Below, in pieces: positions 40,811 to 49,682 of a stretch of 64,000 bases of DNA. Every line of letters begins with the position of its first letter. The stretch's first letter is position 1. The notes beneath the pieces are model-generated. The model saw only the letters and a program-made list of their open reading frames with translations. It searched no databases and was not told where the DNA came from. Both the position numbers and the translations under genes were made by a program. Source of the DNA: Nonomuraea fuscirosea (GTDB taxonomy: Bacteria > Actinomycetota > Actinomycetes > Streptosporangiales > Streptosporangiaceae); assembly GCF_003001935.1 (NCBI RefSeq), contig NZ_PVNG01000011.1:186001-250000 (forward strand), read 5' to 3'.

Positions 40811-41497
40811 ATGTCCGATTTCGCCGAGTTCCGTGCCAAGGGACGTGAAGCCCTGCTGTCCGGCCGGGCCACCTATGACAGTCCCATGGTCGAGGGCGCC
40901 CGTCGCTGGGGAGCCGCTGCCGTGCTGCGGCCCGAGGGCGAGGTCGTGGCCCGCCTGACGGACCTGGCCGCCACCCTCGACGCACCCGGCCACTGGGTGC
41001 ACGGCGGCCGGACCCTGCACGTCACGATCAGCTCGCTGGAGCCGTACCGGGAGAACATCCCCGTGGACGACCCGCTGCGCACGGCCTACGGCGCGGCGCT
41101 GGCGGAGGCCGCCGAGGACCTGCCGCCGGCCAGGGCGTACCTGGCGGGGGTGAGCCCGCATCCGGGCGGCGTCCTGGTGGGCGTGCACCCGCTGGACGAG
41201 ACCCTGGACACGCTGCGCAAGCGCTTCGCCGGCGCGCTGGACGCGCGCCGCGTGAAGGACCTGGACCACGGTCGCGTCCGCGATTTCTGGTACGTCAGCG
41301 TGCTGCACTTCGCGGCCCCGCTGACGGACGCCGGGCGGATCGTCGAGTGGTGCGACGCCCACGCCGACGCCGACTTCGGCACGGCCGAGCTGCCGACGGC
41401 GGAGATCGTCCAGTTCGCCCTGACGGGCACGGCCGTCCGCGTGGACCGCCTGGAACAGGTCACGCTGGGCACCGCCGGACCCCGGCCCCTCTTCTGA
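40811..41497 (+). CDS. 2H phosphoesterase-like protein
   Basis: 228 residues. GRTLHVTISSLEPYR (about 66-80) has the first H-x-T of the 2H superfamily. The second motif is expected near FWYVSVLHFAAPL (about 160-172), where the His is displaced, so catalysis is uncertain. The overall order of strands and helices fits 2'-5' RNA ligase/CPDase-like proteins. Known relatives open cyclic phosphodiesters. No neighbouring partner is obvious. Confidence 0.55.
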   Translation: MSDFAEFRAKGREALLSGRATYDSPMVEGARRWGAAAVLRPEGEVVARLTDLAATLDAPGHWVHGGRTLHVTISSLEPYRENIPVDDPLRTAYGAALAEAAEDLPPARAYLAGVSPHPGGVLVGVHPLDETLDTLRKRFAGALDARRVKDLDHGRVRDFWYVSVLHFAAPLTDAGRIVEWCDAHADADFGTAELPTAEIVQFALTGTAVRVDRLEQVTLGTAGPRPLF

Positions 41498-41561
41498 GGA
41501 GCCGGGGCCGCCCCCGTTCGCGCAGGCCGGAGCGCCGCGTTATGACGGCTGAGCCTCACGC

Positions 41562-41930
41562 TCAGCTCAGCAGCAGCGCCGTGACGAAGTGCAGCAGGTG
41601 CCAGGCGACGTAGGCGCTGAGCGAGCAGAACGCCCACTCCTTGCCCCGCCCGATCCCGGCGATCCAGCGCAGTTCCTCGGCCGGCTCCCGCCGCGCCCGC
41701 AGGCTTCTCGTGACGAAGTACGCCGAGATCAGCCAGGCCGCCCCCGACCCTGCCACGAGGGTCAGCGAGAGGGCCGTGAGCACGGGCGAGCCGACGGGAA
41801 GGTCGGGGGGCAGGAACTGGCGGCCCCAGACCCCCGCGACCCCGGCGAGCACGACGGCGGTGATCCGCCTGTCCTTACGCGCCTGTCGCTTGAGCCATTG
41901 CAGGTCTCGACGCAGATGATTCTTGAGCAT
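41562..41930 (-). CDS. Small membrane protein with three helices
   Basis: 122 residues from ATG 41930, chosen because GGAGGT lies seven bases before it; the frame is open further upstream. A basic start MLKNHLRRDLQWLKRQARKD is followed by three hydrophobic segments: ITAVVLAGVAGVWG, LSLTLVAGSGAAWLISAYFV and CSLSAYVAWHLLHFVTALLL. No family recognised. Confidence 0.65.
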   Translation of the reverse strand: MLKNHLRRDLQWLKRQARKDRRITAVVLAGVAGVWGRQFLPPDLPVGSPVLTALSLTLVAGSGAAWLISAYFVTRSLRARREPAEELRWIAGIGRGKEWAFCSLSAYVAWHLLHFVTALLLS

Positions 41931-42033
41931 CCGGATCACCTCCGAGTGGAGTAGCTGGCCCTGCCAGCTAACGAGAAGATCCGGAAAAGATCTGCGACCT
42001 CTGATTTCCACTTTCCCGACTTATGTCGGCCTT

Positions 42034-45000
42034 TCACGACAAATTGCGGATTTCCGCGGCGACCCGCTGTGCCTCCAAAACGTCGCCCACCTCTTCCAGC
42101 GTCCGCCGGGCGTCTCGGAGGTAGGCCAGCGCCGCCCCGCGCCGCCCCAGCCGGGCCGAGATCAGCCCGAGCGCCCGCAACGCGCACCCGTGGTCCCGCC
42201 GCGTCCCGCACTCCAGGTGCACGTCCCTGGCCTGCCGGGCGTGCACCAGCGCCTCGTCCGCCCGGTCCAGGTCGAGCAGCACCATGGCCAGGGTCGTCAG
42301 CGCCGCCGCCCACCGGTCGCGGGTGCCGGTCTCGTTCTGCAACTCGGCCGCCTCCCTGGCCGGGTCCAGCGCGCGGCCCGGCTCACCGGCCGTGTGCAGC
42401 GCCGTCGCCATCGACAGCAGCGCGCTGGCCCGGTTGTCGCGCAGCTCCTCCCTGATCTCCAGCGACGCCGTGGCCGCCCGCAGCGCGGGTCCGTGCAGCC
42501 CGAGCGACAGGTACGTGTACGCCAGCGTCTCCTGCACGTCGGCCTCGGCCCGCCGGTTGCCCATGCCCTGCACGATGTCCAGGGCTTCGAGCGCGTACAC
42601 GAAGGCCACCTGGGGCAGGCCCTGCCGCCTGCGCACCCGCGCGAGCCGGTTCAGCATGCGGGCCTCCACCGGCTCGTCGTGGATGACCCGGCTGATGACC
42701 AGTGCCTGGTTCAGGTAGTCGTCGGCCCGCCGGTAGTCCGACAGCCGCCAGTGCACCAGCCCGATGTCCCCCAGCGTCTCGGCCTTGCCCTGCTCGTGGT
42801 GGAGCTCCACCTGTACGGCCAGCGCCTGCTCGTAGTGGTCGAGGGCCTCGTCGTAGCGGGAGCCGTTGCGGGCGATCCGGCCGAGCGCGCACAGGGCCCG
42901 GCCGCAGCCGTACTGGTCGCCGGTGGCCGTGTATCCGGCGAGGGCGCGTTCGGCGTCGCGCTGGGCGTCGTGCTGCAGCCGCAGCAGGTCGTAGCTCTCG
43001 GCCAGGCAGAGCAGCGTCTCCGCCTCGGCGTGTTCGTCGCCGAGCTCGTGGCAGATGGACAGCGCCTCCAGCCCCTCGGACAGCGCCGCCTGCGGCTCGC
43101 CCAGGTTGCGCTGCACCGTGGCCAGGATGATCAGGCTCTGCGCGGTGCCGCGCCGGTCGCCCAGCTCCGCGCGTACGTCGAGGGCCTGCCCGGCGTGCTG
43201 CAGGGCCAGCTCGTACCGCTCCTGGGACAGGTGCAGCCGCGACAGCGCGTGCAGGCTGCCGGCCACGCCCGCCCGGTCGCCGATCTCCCGGTAGAGATCG
43301 AGGGCCTCGCCCGCGCAGGCGAGCGCCTCCTCGCTGTTGCCCGCGATGCCGTGCACCTCGGCCAGGTCGTTGAGCGCCCGCGCCCGCCCGACGCGGTCGC
43401 CGAGCGAGTCGAAGTCGGCCAGCGCCTCGCCGATGAACCTGGCCGCCAGCGTCGACGGCCCGATGTCGCGGTGGATCGAGCCCAGGTGGCCGCGCATCAG
43501 CGCGATGGCCCGCCGGTTGCTCACCTGCATCGCGGAGGCCAGCCCGCCCTGCTGGATCTCCAGGTTGTTCTCGTAGTACCGCAGCCGCCTGAACGGCTCG
43601 AACACCGCCTCCGCCAGCCGCCAGGCCATCCCGTGCGCGCCGCTCTCCTCGGCCAGCCGGACGACCGAGACCAGCGAGCGCCGCTCCGCCTCGAACCACT
43701 CGCGCGGCGTCTCCGGGTCCGAGGCCACCGCCAGGTAGTGGTCGAGCAGCCGCGCCCTGGCCTCGCGCACGCCCGCCTCCGCATGCCGGCCCAGCTCCCT
43801 GGCCAGCCGCTTGACCAGGTCGTGCACCCGGTAGCGGGGGCCGGGCAGCGGCTCGACCAGATACGCCCGGTGCAGCCCCTCGACCGCCAGCACGGCCTCG
43901 CTCACCGGCGCGCCGAGCGCCGCCGCCAGCACCTCGGGCGTGAAGTCCCGTCCGGGCAGCAGCCCGACGTGCCGGAACGCCCGCCGCTGCGCCCGGCTCA
44001 GCGACTCGTACGCCAGGTCGAGCGCCGACCTGAACGCCTCCTCCGGATCGCCCACCAGCAGCCGATCGGGTCTGCGCAGCTCACGCACCCGCGAGCGCAC
44101 GCTCAGCCCGGGGTTCTCGGCCAGCTTGGCCGCCGAGATCCGCAGCGCGAACGGATGGTATGAGCACACCCGCGCCAGCTCGGCCAGCGCGTCCCGGTCG
44201 GCGGCCCTGGGCGAGCCCTCACCGAGCACCGCCACCAGCAGCGCCACCGCGTTGCCCGGATCGAGCACCGGCAGGTCCATCAGGTCGGCGTGCCCGGTGG
44301 CGCGCAGCGGCGCCATCCGCGTCCTGCTGGTGACCAGCACCACGCAGTCCCCGCTGCCCGGCAGCAGCGCCCGCACCTGCGCCGGGTCGGCGGCGTTGTC
44401 GAGGATGAGCAGCAGCCTGCGCCCGGCGATCCTGCTGCGGTAGAGCAGCATCAGCTCGGCCTCGTCGGCGGCGGGCATGTGCTCGCCCACGCCGAGCGAG
44501 CGCAGGATCTGCCCGAGCGCCTCGGCCGGGCTCATCGGCGGCTGCGTGGGCGACTGGCCGCGCAGGTCGATCACGATCTGCCCGTCGGGGAACCGGTCGG
44601 CGTGCATGTGGCCCCAGTGCGTCACCAGCGCGGTCTTGCCCACGCCCGGCAGACCCTGCACGACCATGGTGTTCGTCCTGCTGGGCCGCTCCAGCCAGGC
44701 GGTGAGCAGCTCCAGGCTCTGGTGCCGCCCGGTCAGGTCGGGCACGGTGGCGGGCAGCTGGCGCGGCTTCGGCACCTCGCCCACCGGCAGCGGCTCGGCC
44801 GGGCCCGCGGCCCGCGTCAGGAACGGCGTCACCCGGCCCTGCCACGGCGCCGACAGGTGCTCCCAGCTCCCGGCGGCGGCACGCAGCGCGGAGGGGTCGG
44901 CGATGCGCAGCCGCCGGTATCCGGGTCGCACCAGCCAGCCGCGCCGCGCCCACTGGCCGAGCTGGCGCTGCACCACGTCGGGCGAGGTGCCCACCAGGTC

Positions 45001-45480
45001 GGCCAGGGTCTCGGTCGACAGCGGCGGCGGCGACTCCGAGGCCAGGCCGTAGCGCTCGTCGAGGTGCAGCAGCCACACCGCCAGCCGGGCGGCGACCGGG
45101 GCGCGGGCCAGGGCCTCGTGCCTGCGGGCGGCCACGTTCCTGGCGAACAGCTCCTGGATCAGCGCGCCCGCCACGGCCGTGCCGGCGCCCGCGCGCTCAC
45201 GGAGCCGGCGCAGGTCGATCGGCCAGAGCCGCACCTCGGTCAGCGCGTCCACCCGGACGCGGTCGGCGGGGCTCCAGAAGGCCAGCTCGCCCACGAGGTC
45301 GCCGTCGCCGCGCAGGTCGTGCACCACCTCGCGCTCGCCGGCCGGGCCGTACTCGCGGGCGTAGCCGTAGTCGATGACGTACACGCTGGGCGTCGGCCGG
45401 AGCGGCGAGCAGATCACCTCGTTGCGGCGGTAGAGCCGCGGACGGACGCCCTCCTCGACCAGCGACCTGAAGAACCCCAC
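42034..45480 (-). CDS. Crp-type/NB-ARC/TPR regulator
   Basis: 1148 residues, GTG start. About 1-120 is a cyclic-nucleotide-binding-like barrel (VYVIDYGYAREYGPAGEREV; LRGDGDLVGELAFWSP). About 150-205 is a Crp-type winged helix (TETLADLVGTSPDVVQRQLG). An NB-ARC ATPase follows with an intact P-loop VVQGLPGVGKTALVTHWG (about 273) and Walker B LLLILDNAADPAQ. From about 640 there are TPR repeats (EALDLYREIGDRAGVAGSLH). The plan resembles SARP/AfsR and LuxR-type STAND regulators, but with a Crp/Fnr module as DNA-binding part, which is unusual. It lies alone upstream of glnR on the same strand order. Confidence 0.85.
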   Translation of the reverse strand: MGFFRSLVEEGVRPRLYRRNEVICSPLRPTPSVYVIDYGYAREYGPAGEREVVHDLRGDGDLVGELAFWSPADRVRVDALTEVRLWPIDLRRLRERAGAGTAVAGALIQELFARNVAARRHEALARAPVAARLAVWLLHLDERYGLASESPPPLSTETLADLVGTSPDVVQRQLGQWARRGWLVRPGYRRLRIADPSALRAAAGSWEHLSAPWQGRVTPFLTRAAGPAEPLPVGEVPKPRQLPATVPDLTGRHQSLELLTAWLERPSRTNTMVVQGLPGVGKTALVTHWGHMHADRFPDGQIVIDLRGQSPTQPPMSPAEALGQILRSLGVGEHMPAADEAELMLLYRSRIAGRRLLLILDNAADPAQVRALLPGSGDCVVLVTSRTRMAPLRATGHADLMDLPVLDPGNAVALLVAVLGEGSPRAADRDALAELARVCSYHPFALRISAAKLAENPGLSVRSRVRELRRPDRLLVGDPEEAFRSALDLAYESLSRAQRRAFRHVGLLPGRDFTPEVLAAALGAPVSEAVLAVEGLHRAYLVEPLPGPRYRVHDLVKRLARELGRHAEAGVREARARLLDHYLAVASDPETPREWFEAERRSLVSVVRLAEESGAHGMAWRLAEAVFEPFRRLRYYENNLEIQQGGLASAMQVSNRRAIALMRGHLGSIHRDIGPSTLAARFIGEALADFDSLGDRVGRARALNDLAEVHGIAGNSEEALACAGEALDLYREIGDRAGVAGSLHALSRLHLSQERYELALQHAGQALDVRAELGDRRGTAQSLIILATVQRNLGEPQAALSEGLEALSICHELGDEHAEAETLLCLAESYDLLRLQHDAQRDAERALAGYTATGDQYGCGRALCALGRIARNGSRYDEALDHYEQALAVQVELHHEQGKAETLGDIGLVHWRLSDYRRADDYLNQALVISRVIHDEPVEARMLNRLARVRRRQGLPQVAFVYALEALDIVQGMGNRRAEADVQETLAYTYLSLGLHGPALRAATASLEIREELRDNRASALLSMATALHTAGEPGRALDPAREAAELQNETGTRDRWAAALTTLAMVLLDLDRADEALVHARQARDVHLECGTRRDHGCALRALGLISARLGRRGAALAYLRDARRTLEEVGDVLEAQRVAAEIRNLS

Positions 45481-45605
45481 CGGACACCACCCCCTTCAGG
45501 ACGGCGGTGTCCCCCACGTGACAGCGGTCGCGCAGCCCGTACGGCGACCTGTCAGATCAGTGGAGCGCAGCGGGAACCCGCTGTCAATCAGAGGCCGGCG
45601 GCCGG

Positions 45606-46298
45606 TCAGACGTTGGCGGCGTCGGCCCGGTCGGGCACGAAACGGTAGCCGACGTTACGGACGGTGCCGATCAGGGATTCGTACTCGGTGCCGAGCTTGG
45701 CGCGCAGCCGCCGGACGTGCACGTCGACCGTCCTGGTGCCGCCGAAGTAGTCGTAACCCCACACCTCCTGCAGCAGCTGGGCCCGGGTGAACACCCGGCC
45801 GGGGTGCTGGGCGAGGTATTTGAGCAGCTCGAACTCCTTGAAGGTGAGGTCGAGCACCCGCCCGCGCAGCCGGGCGGTGTAGGTGGCCTCGTCGATGGAC
45901 AGGTCGCCGCTGCGGATCTCGTCGGGCACGTCCTCGGCGGTGGCCTGTGAGATGCGGCCGGTGGCCATCCGCAGCCGCGCCTCCACCTCGGCCGGTCCGG
46001 CGCTGTCGAGCAGCACGTCGTCGGCGCCCCATTCCGCGGTCATCGCGGCCAGCCCGCCCTCGGTCACGATGACCAGCAGCGGGCAGTCGATCCCGGTGGT
46101 GCGGATCAGCCGGCACAGGCTCTTGGCCTGCACCAACTCCTTGCGCGCGTCGACCAAAACGGCGTCGGCGGGCGGGGTGTCGATCAGGGCGGACGCCTCC
46201 GCGGGGGCGACGCGGACCGAGTGGAGCAGCAACCCGAGCGCCGGGAGCACCTCGGCGGACGGCTCGAGGGCGTTGGTCAGCAGCAGCAGGTTGCTCAT
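45606..46298 (-). CDS. glnR: Global nitrogen regulator GlnR
   Basis: 230 residues from ATG 46298, with TGAGGAGG at the ribosome site. The atypical receiver begins MSNLLLLTNALEPSAEVLPA and includes EWGADDVLLDSAGPAEVEAR, sequences characteristic of actinobacterial GlnR. The C-terminal winged helix is of the OmpR type (LDLTFKEFELLKYLAQHPGR; VWGYDYFGGTRTVDVHVRRL). In relatives GlnR controls glnA, amtB and nitrogen assimilation without a cognate kinase. None of its known targets are in the window. A MoaD/ThiS-type gene is divergent from it. Confidence 0.93.
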   Translation of the reverse strand: MSNLLLLTNALEPSAEVLPALGLLLHSVRVAPAEASALIDTPPADAVLVDARKELVQAKSLCRLIRTTGIDCPLLVIVTEGGLAAMTAEWGADDVLLDSAGPAEVEARLRMATGRISQATAEDVPDEIRSGDLSIDEATYTARLRGRVLDLTFKEFELLKYLAQHPGRVFTRAQLLQEVWGYDYFGGTRTVDVHVRRLRAKLGTEYESLIGTVRNVGYRFVPDRADAANV

Positions 46299-46474
46299 TA
46301 CGGCCTCCTCAAACGCGCAAGGACCCGGGGGCTTCGTCGCCCAGGTCCTGTAGGTGAGGATATCCCACGAGTAAGTCGCGTCCATTGCGCGTCCAGCAGG
46401 TGAACAGCGCGTCTCCGGAAACATGCTTGTTAAGGACGGCGCACAATGGACGCAAACCGATTGTGAGGCAAGGC

Positions 46475-46726
46475 ATGGCCACGGGAAAAATACGTTATTG
46501 GGCGGCGGCCAAGGAAGCGGCCGGTGTCGCCGAGGAGTCGTTCGACGCGCTCACGCTTGGTGAACTCATGACCAAAATCACACAAAATCGTACAGAACTG
46601 GCCCGAGTTGTCCGGCGCTGCTCGTTCCTGGTGGACGGTACGCCGGTCGGCCGGCGACCCCATGACGAGGTGATCCTCGGCGACGGCGTGACGGTCGAGG
46701 TGCTGCCCCCGTTCGCGGGCGGGTGA
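46475..46726 (+). CDS. MoaD/ThiS family sulfur carrier
   Basis: 83 residues from ATG 46475; an upstream in-frame start has no support. It begins MATGKIRYWAAAKEAAG, typical of MoaD-like ubiquitin folds (RYWAAARxxAG), and ends VTVEVLPPFAGG with the C-terminal Gly-Gly that is thiocarboxylated. It probably donates sulfur for a cofactor such as molybdopterin. Whether it is MoaD or a ThiS-like carrier cannot be said; the activating E1-like enzyme is not adjacent. Confidence 0.85.
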   Translation: MATGKIRYWAAAKEAAGVAEESFDALTLGELMTKITQNRTELARVVRRCSFLVDGTPVGRRPHDEVILGDGVTVEVLPPFAGG

Positions 46727-46820
46727 CGCGGCGCTCCGAGGCGGGTGATCCGGCGCTCCAAGAGGGAAGGAGCATGCCAGTCGGTAGGCTTCTGATCCCC
46801 CGCTCATGACAGGGAGCCCC

Positions 46821-47492
46821 ATGCGCAAGCTGATCGTTTTCCTGATCGTGCTCATCGTCCTCCTTGTCGCCGTCGACCGGGTCGCCGTGGCCGGGGTCGA
46901 GCGCGACCTGGGAAACAGGATCGCCGCCGCCGCCGACCTGTCCGGCCCGCCCACCGTGTCCATCGAGGGCATCCCGTTCCTCACTCAGGCGGCGTCGGGG
47001 CACTATCCCGAGGTACGGTTCGACCTCGGCACCTTCAACTACGGAGGCGTGCCGGTCAAGAACCTGCGAGGCGCCGCCTACGACGTGACGGCGCCCCTCG
47101 CCGACGTCCTGCAGAACCGAGCCAACATCGAGGCCCGTCGCGTCACCATCAGCGGCACCCTCACCCGGGCGACGATCGACAAGTACGCCCCCGAGGGCGT
47201 CAAGATCGGCGGCAACGGGCGCCGGCTCACGGCGTCGGGCGAGGTGACGATGGGGGTGAACAAGGTGAAGTTCAACGCGGAGATGCGGATCGAGGTCGCC
47301 GACGGCGGGATCAAGCTCCAGGCCGAGAAGATCCAGGGCGTGCCCGTGCCCGGCCAGCTCGCGCAGCTGATCTCCTACACCATCCCGTTCAAGGGGGACC
47401 TGCCCTTCGACGTCAAGGTCACCGGCGTCAAGAGCGTGGCCGAAGGGCTCGAGTTCTCCGCCGAAGCGTCTGACGTGCCGATCCGTGGATGA
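46821..47492 (+). CDS. DUF2993 domain protein
   Basis: 223 residues from ATG 46821, preceded by AGGGAG; ATG 46806 is a possible alternative. A single N-terminal helix (MRKLIVFLIVLIVLLVAVDR) anchors a beta-rich outer domain that begins VERDLGNRIAAAADLSGPPT and contains FNYGGVPVKNLRGAAYDVTA, the signature of DUF2993 (LmeA-like) proteins. In mycobacteria a member acts in lipomannan elongation; the role in this organism is unknown. The stop overlaps the sigma-factor start. Confidence 0.85.
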   Translation: MRKLIVFLIVLIVLLVAVDRVAVAGVERDLGNRIAAAADLSGPPTVSIEGIPFLTQAASGHYPEVRFDLGTFNYGGVPVKNLRGAAYDVTAPLADVLQNRANIEARRVTISGTLTRATIDKYAPEGVKIGGNGRRLTASGEVTMGVNKVKFNAEMRIEVADGGIKLQAEKIQGVPVPGQLAQLISYTIPFKGDLPFDVKVTGVKSVAEGLEFSAEASDVPIRG

Positions 47493-48042
47493 GGCTGAAC
47501 CACTTCGCCCCGCCGTCCGTGATGAGGGTGTGAGTACAGCAGGCACCGCCGACGAGGAACTCGTGAGGACCCTCTTCGACGAGCATGCTGGGCCCCTGTA
47601 CGGCTACGTTCTGCGACTGACCGGTGACTCCGGGCGGGCCGAGGACGTCGTCCAGGAGACGCTGCTGCGTGCCTGGCGACATCCCGACGCGCTGTCCGAC
47701 CGTCCCATCCGCGCGTGGCTGTTCACGGTGGCCCGTAATCTCGTCGTCGATCAGCATCGCGCGAAGAAGGCGAGACCGCAGGAGACCGGTGACGAGGCGC
47801 TGGCGGTGCTGCCGGCGGACGACGAGCTGGAGCGCGCGGTCGAGTCGTGGGCGGTGGCCGAGGCGCTGGCGGCGCTGCGGCAGGAGCACCGCGAGGTGCT
47901 GCTGGAGGTCTACTACCGGGGGCGATCGGTGAAGGAGGCGTCGGCGACGCTGGGCATTCCGCCGGGCACGGTCAAGTCCCGTACCTACTACGCGTTGCGC
48001 GCCCTGAGACTGGCGCTGGAGGAACGGGGGCTGGCACCGTGA
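47485..48042 (+). CDS. ECF sigma factor
   Basis: 185 residues from GTG 47485, overlapping the preceding stop; GTG 47530 (MSTAGTADEEL) is an alternative that fits family length better. Region 2 is LFDEHAGPLYGYVLRLTGDS and AEDVVQETLLRAWRHPDALS; region 4 is KEASATLGIPPGTVKSRTYY. The next gene starts in its stop codon and encodes the anti-sigma factor. It is closely similar in plan to the pair at 30.0-31.3 kb. Confidence 0.92.
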   Translation: MDEAEPLRPAVRDEGVSTAGTADEELVRTLFDEHAGPLYGYVLRLTGDSGRAEDVVQETLLRAWRHPDALSDRPIRAWLFTVARNLVVDQHRAKKARPQETGDEALAVLPADDELERAVESWAVAEALAALRQEHREVLLEVYYRGRSVKEASATLGIPPGTVKSRTYYALRALRLALEERGLAP

Positions 48043-48941
48043 TGACGTGCGAGGAGGTGCGGATCGCGCTGGGCGCCCACGCCCTCGGCGCGCTCGACCC
48101 AGAAGAAGCACTGGAGATCGACCACCATCTGGCCACCTGCGAGGCGTGCGGCGCCGAGCTGATGGAGCTGGAGGGCGTGAGCGCCTTCCTGGGCAAGGTG
48201 TCAGAACGCGATGTCGAGCTGGTGGCCAGCCCCCCGCGCCAGGTGCTCGACCGGCTGCTGAACGACCGCGCCAGGCGCAACAGGCGCGGCCGGATCCTGA
48301 TGTCCGTGGCCGCTTCGGCGGCGGTCCTGGTGGTCGGCGGCACGGTGTGGACGGCGATCCAGACCAGGCCGGCTCCTGAATCCGCCGCGGCGGGGGCGCC
48401 GGCGGCCGCGCGGAGCTCCGAGCCGGCCTCGGACGCGCCCCGCATGCTGCAGGACGACAGCTCCGCGGAGCGGGCCGCGCCGGCCGAGTCCGTTCAGCCA
48501 CGCAAGGCGAAGCCGTCGGCGAGCGCCACGGGACAGTCCGAGAGCGACGTCGCGCCGTACGGCGCGGCCACGCCGAAGCCGTCCGCGAGCCCCATGCCGA
48601 GCCGGAAGGCGGTCGAGAACGGCCGCGAGTTCACCGGGGCCGACCGGGCCGCCGGCTACCGCGCCACCGTGCTGGCCTGGCCGACCGCGAAGGGCACCGA
48701 GCTGGGCGTACGCGTCAGCGGGGTGCCGGTGGAGACGAGCTGCGCCCTGGTCGTCGTCGGCCTCGACGGGCGGCGCGAGACCACGATGGACTGGGTGGTC
48801 AGCCGGGAGTCGTACCAGGACAAGGCGGTCTTCAGGAGTGAGACGACGATGAGCGTCCGCGAGATCGCCAGGTTCGAGATCGTCGACAGGAAGGGCGAAC
48901 GGCTCGTCGTGGTACCCGTCCCGGACAAGGCGCGCGAATAG
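48042..48941 (+). CDS. Membrane-anchored zf-HC2 anti-sigma factor
   Basis: 299 residues from ATG 48042, overlapping the sigma stop by one base; GTG 48039 is also in frame. The zinc motif HHLATCEACGAEL (H-x3-C-x2-C) is at about residues 28-40. One membrane helix lies at about 88-106 (ILMSVAASAAVLVVGGTVWT). A Pro/Ser/Ala-rich stalk (about 115-195) leads to an outer beta domain (RATVLAWPTAKGTELGVRVS). It would restrain the sigma factor until an envelope signal arrives. The last bases of the gene are duplicated 58 bases downstream. Confidence 0.9.
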   Translation: MTCEEVRIALGAHALGALDPEEALEIDHHLATCEACGAELMELEGVSAFLGKVSERDVELVASPPRQVLDRLLNDRARRNRRGRILMSVAASAAVLVVGGTVWTAIQTRPAPESAAAGAPAAARSSEPASDAPRMLQDDSSAERAAPAESVQPRKAKPSASATGQSESDVAPYGAATPKPSASPMPSRKAVENGREFTGADRAAGYRATVLAWPTAKGTELGVRVSGVPVETSCALVVVGLDGRRETTMDWVVSRESYQDKAVFRSETTMSVREIARFEIVDRKGERLVVVPVPDKARE

Positions 48942-49000
48942 GTCGTGGTGCGGCGCCGCAATGGGCGTGGCACCCGTTCCGGGAAGGCGTGCGAATGGTC
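48909..49000 (+). repeat. 58-bp-spaced duplication of the end of the anti-sigma gene
   Basis: GTGGTACCCGTCCCGG with the following AAGGCGCGCGAATAGG (from 48909) recurs at 48967 as GTGGCACCCGTTCCGGG with AAGGCGTGCGAATGG. The second copy has two single-base losses and lies in the gap before the thioredoxin-like gene. Confidence 0.75.
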
Positions 49001-49047
49001 CCCGTCTGCCTGGAAGCAATCGCGGGCGCGCGTGGTTGCATCGAGGG

Positions 49048-49461
49048 ATGACGGGATTGTGGGTGGTGCTGGCGACGCTGGCGCTCGGGACACTGATCGG
49101 GGTGATCCGCCTGCGCCGCGACGGCCGCGTACGCGACACGGACGGCGAGCGGCTGTCCGCCGCCGACCTCGGCTCGGGGCTGGGCGAGCGGGCCACGCTC
49201 GTGCAGTTCTCGACCGCCTTCTGCCAGCCCTGCCGGGCCACCCGGCGGATCCTGGCCGACGTGAGCGAGCTCGTGCCGGGGGTCAGCCACGTCGAGATCG
49301 ACGCCGAGTCCCGGCTCGACCTCGTCCGCCGGCTGGAGATCATGCGCACCCCGACCGTGCTGGTGCTCGACCGGGCGGGCGTGATCGTCAAGAAGGCGGC
49401 CGGTCAGCCGCGCAAGGCCGACGTCCTGGCCGCGCTGGCGGCGGCCGTACCGGAGTCGTGA
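49048..49461 (+). CDS. Thioredoxin-like protein, membrane-anchored
   Basis: 137 residues from ATG 49048. A first helix MTGLWVVLATLALGTLIGVI anchors the protein. The thioredoxin fold follows with VQFSTAFCQPCRATRRILAD (active CQPC at about residues 57-60) and the cis-Pro region IMRTPTVLVLDRAG. Orientation of the catalytic domain is not clear from sequence; the basic stretch RLRRDGR after the helix suggests the cytoplasmic side. It lies upstream of the sulfur operon and may serve in thiol or sulfur metabolism. Confidence 0.85.
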   Translation: MTGLWVVLATLALGTLIGVIRLRRDGRVRDTDGERLSAADLGSGLGERATLVQFSTAFCQPCRATRRILADVSELVPGVSHVEIDAESRLDLVRRLEIMRTPTVLVLDRAGVIVKKAAGQPRKADVLAALAAAVPES

Positions 49462-49502
49462 CTGTGAGCCACATCACAATCGTCTCACCAACCGGACGAG
49501 AT

Positions 49503-49531
49503 GTGACAGATGTCGAGACGCCGAGTAGTGT
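49503..49531 (+). promoter_or_regulatory. Promoter of the sulfur operon (GTGACA-N17-TAGTGT)
   Basis: GTGACA (49503-49508) and TAGTGT (49526-49531) are separated by exactly 17 bases. Transcription would start about seven bases further on, at 49538-49539, which is the ATG of the leader peptide, so the transcript is probably leaderless. Confidence 0.6.
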
Positions 49532-49538
49532 CGTGCTC

Positions 49539-49622
49539 ATGAACCCGACGACAGAGCTGCTGACGAAGCGGCGCGCGGTTGATTTCTGCCGCGTCGCCAC
49601 CGCGCTCTGTCGCGCTGCCTGA
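49539..49622 (+). CDS. Cys-containing leader peptide of the sulfur operon
   Basis: 27 residues: MNPTTELLTKRRAVDFCRVA followed by TALCRAA. Peptides with this pattern (RR-VD-CRV--xLC) are known in actinobacteria before sulfur-metabolism genes. In mycobacteria, leaderless Cys-rich leader frames attenuate such operons according to charged cysteine tRNA. Cys residues at positions 17 and 24 would stall the ribosome when cysteine is short. The stop is 60 bases before the DUF4395 gene, and GCGGA/TCCGC arms between them could form a switchable hairpin. Confidence 0.75.
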   Translation: MNPTTELLTKRRAVDFCRVATALCRAA

Positions 49623-49682
49623 GGACGATCTCGCGCGGACTTTCGATCCGCCCCAAATCGACCCCTTCAGGAGCATCCCGCG

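Noticed and set aside
46380..46453. Inverted GTCCATTG...CAATGGAC arms between glnR and the MoaD/ThiS gene as a GlnR operator
   Set aside because: The arms are about 50 bases apart and lack the GlnR box pattern; could be chance.
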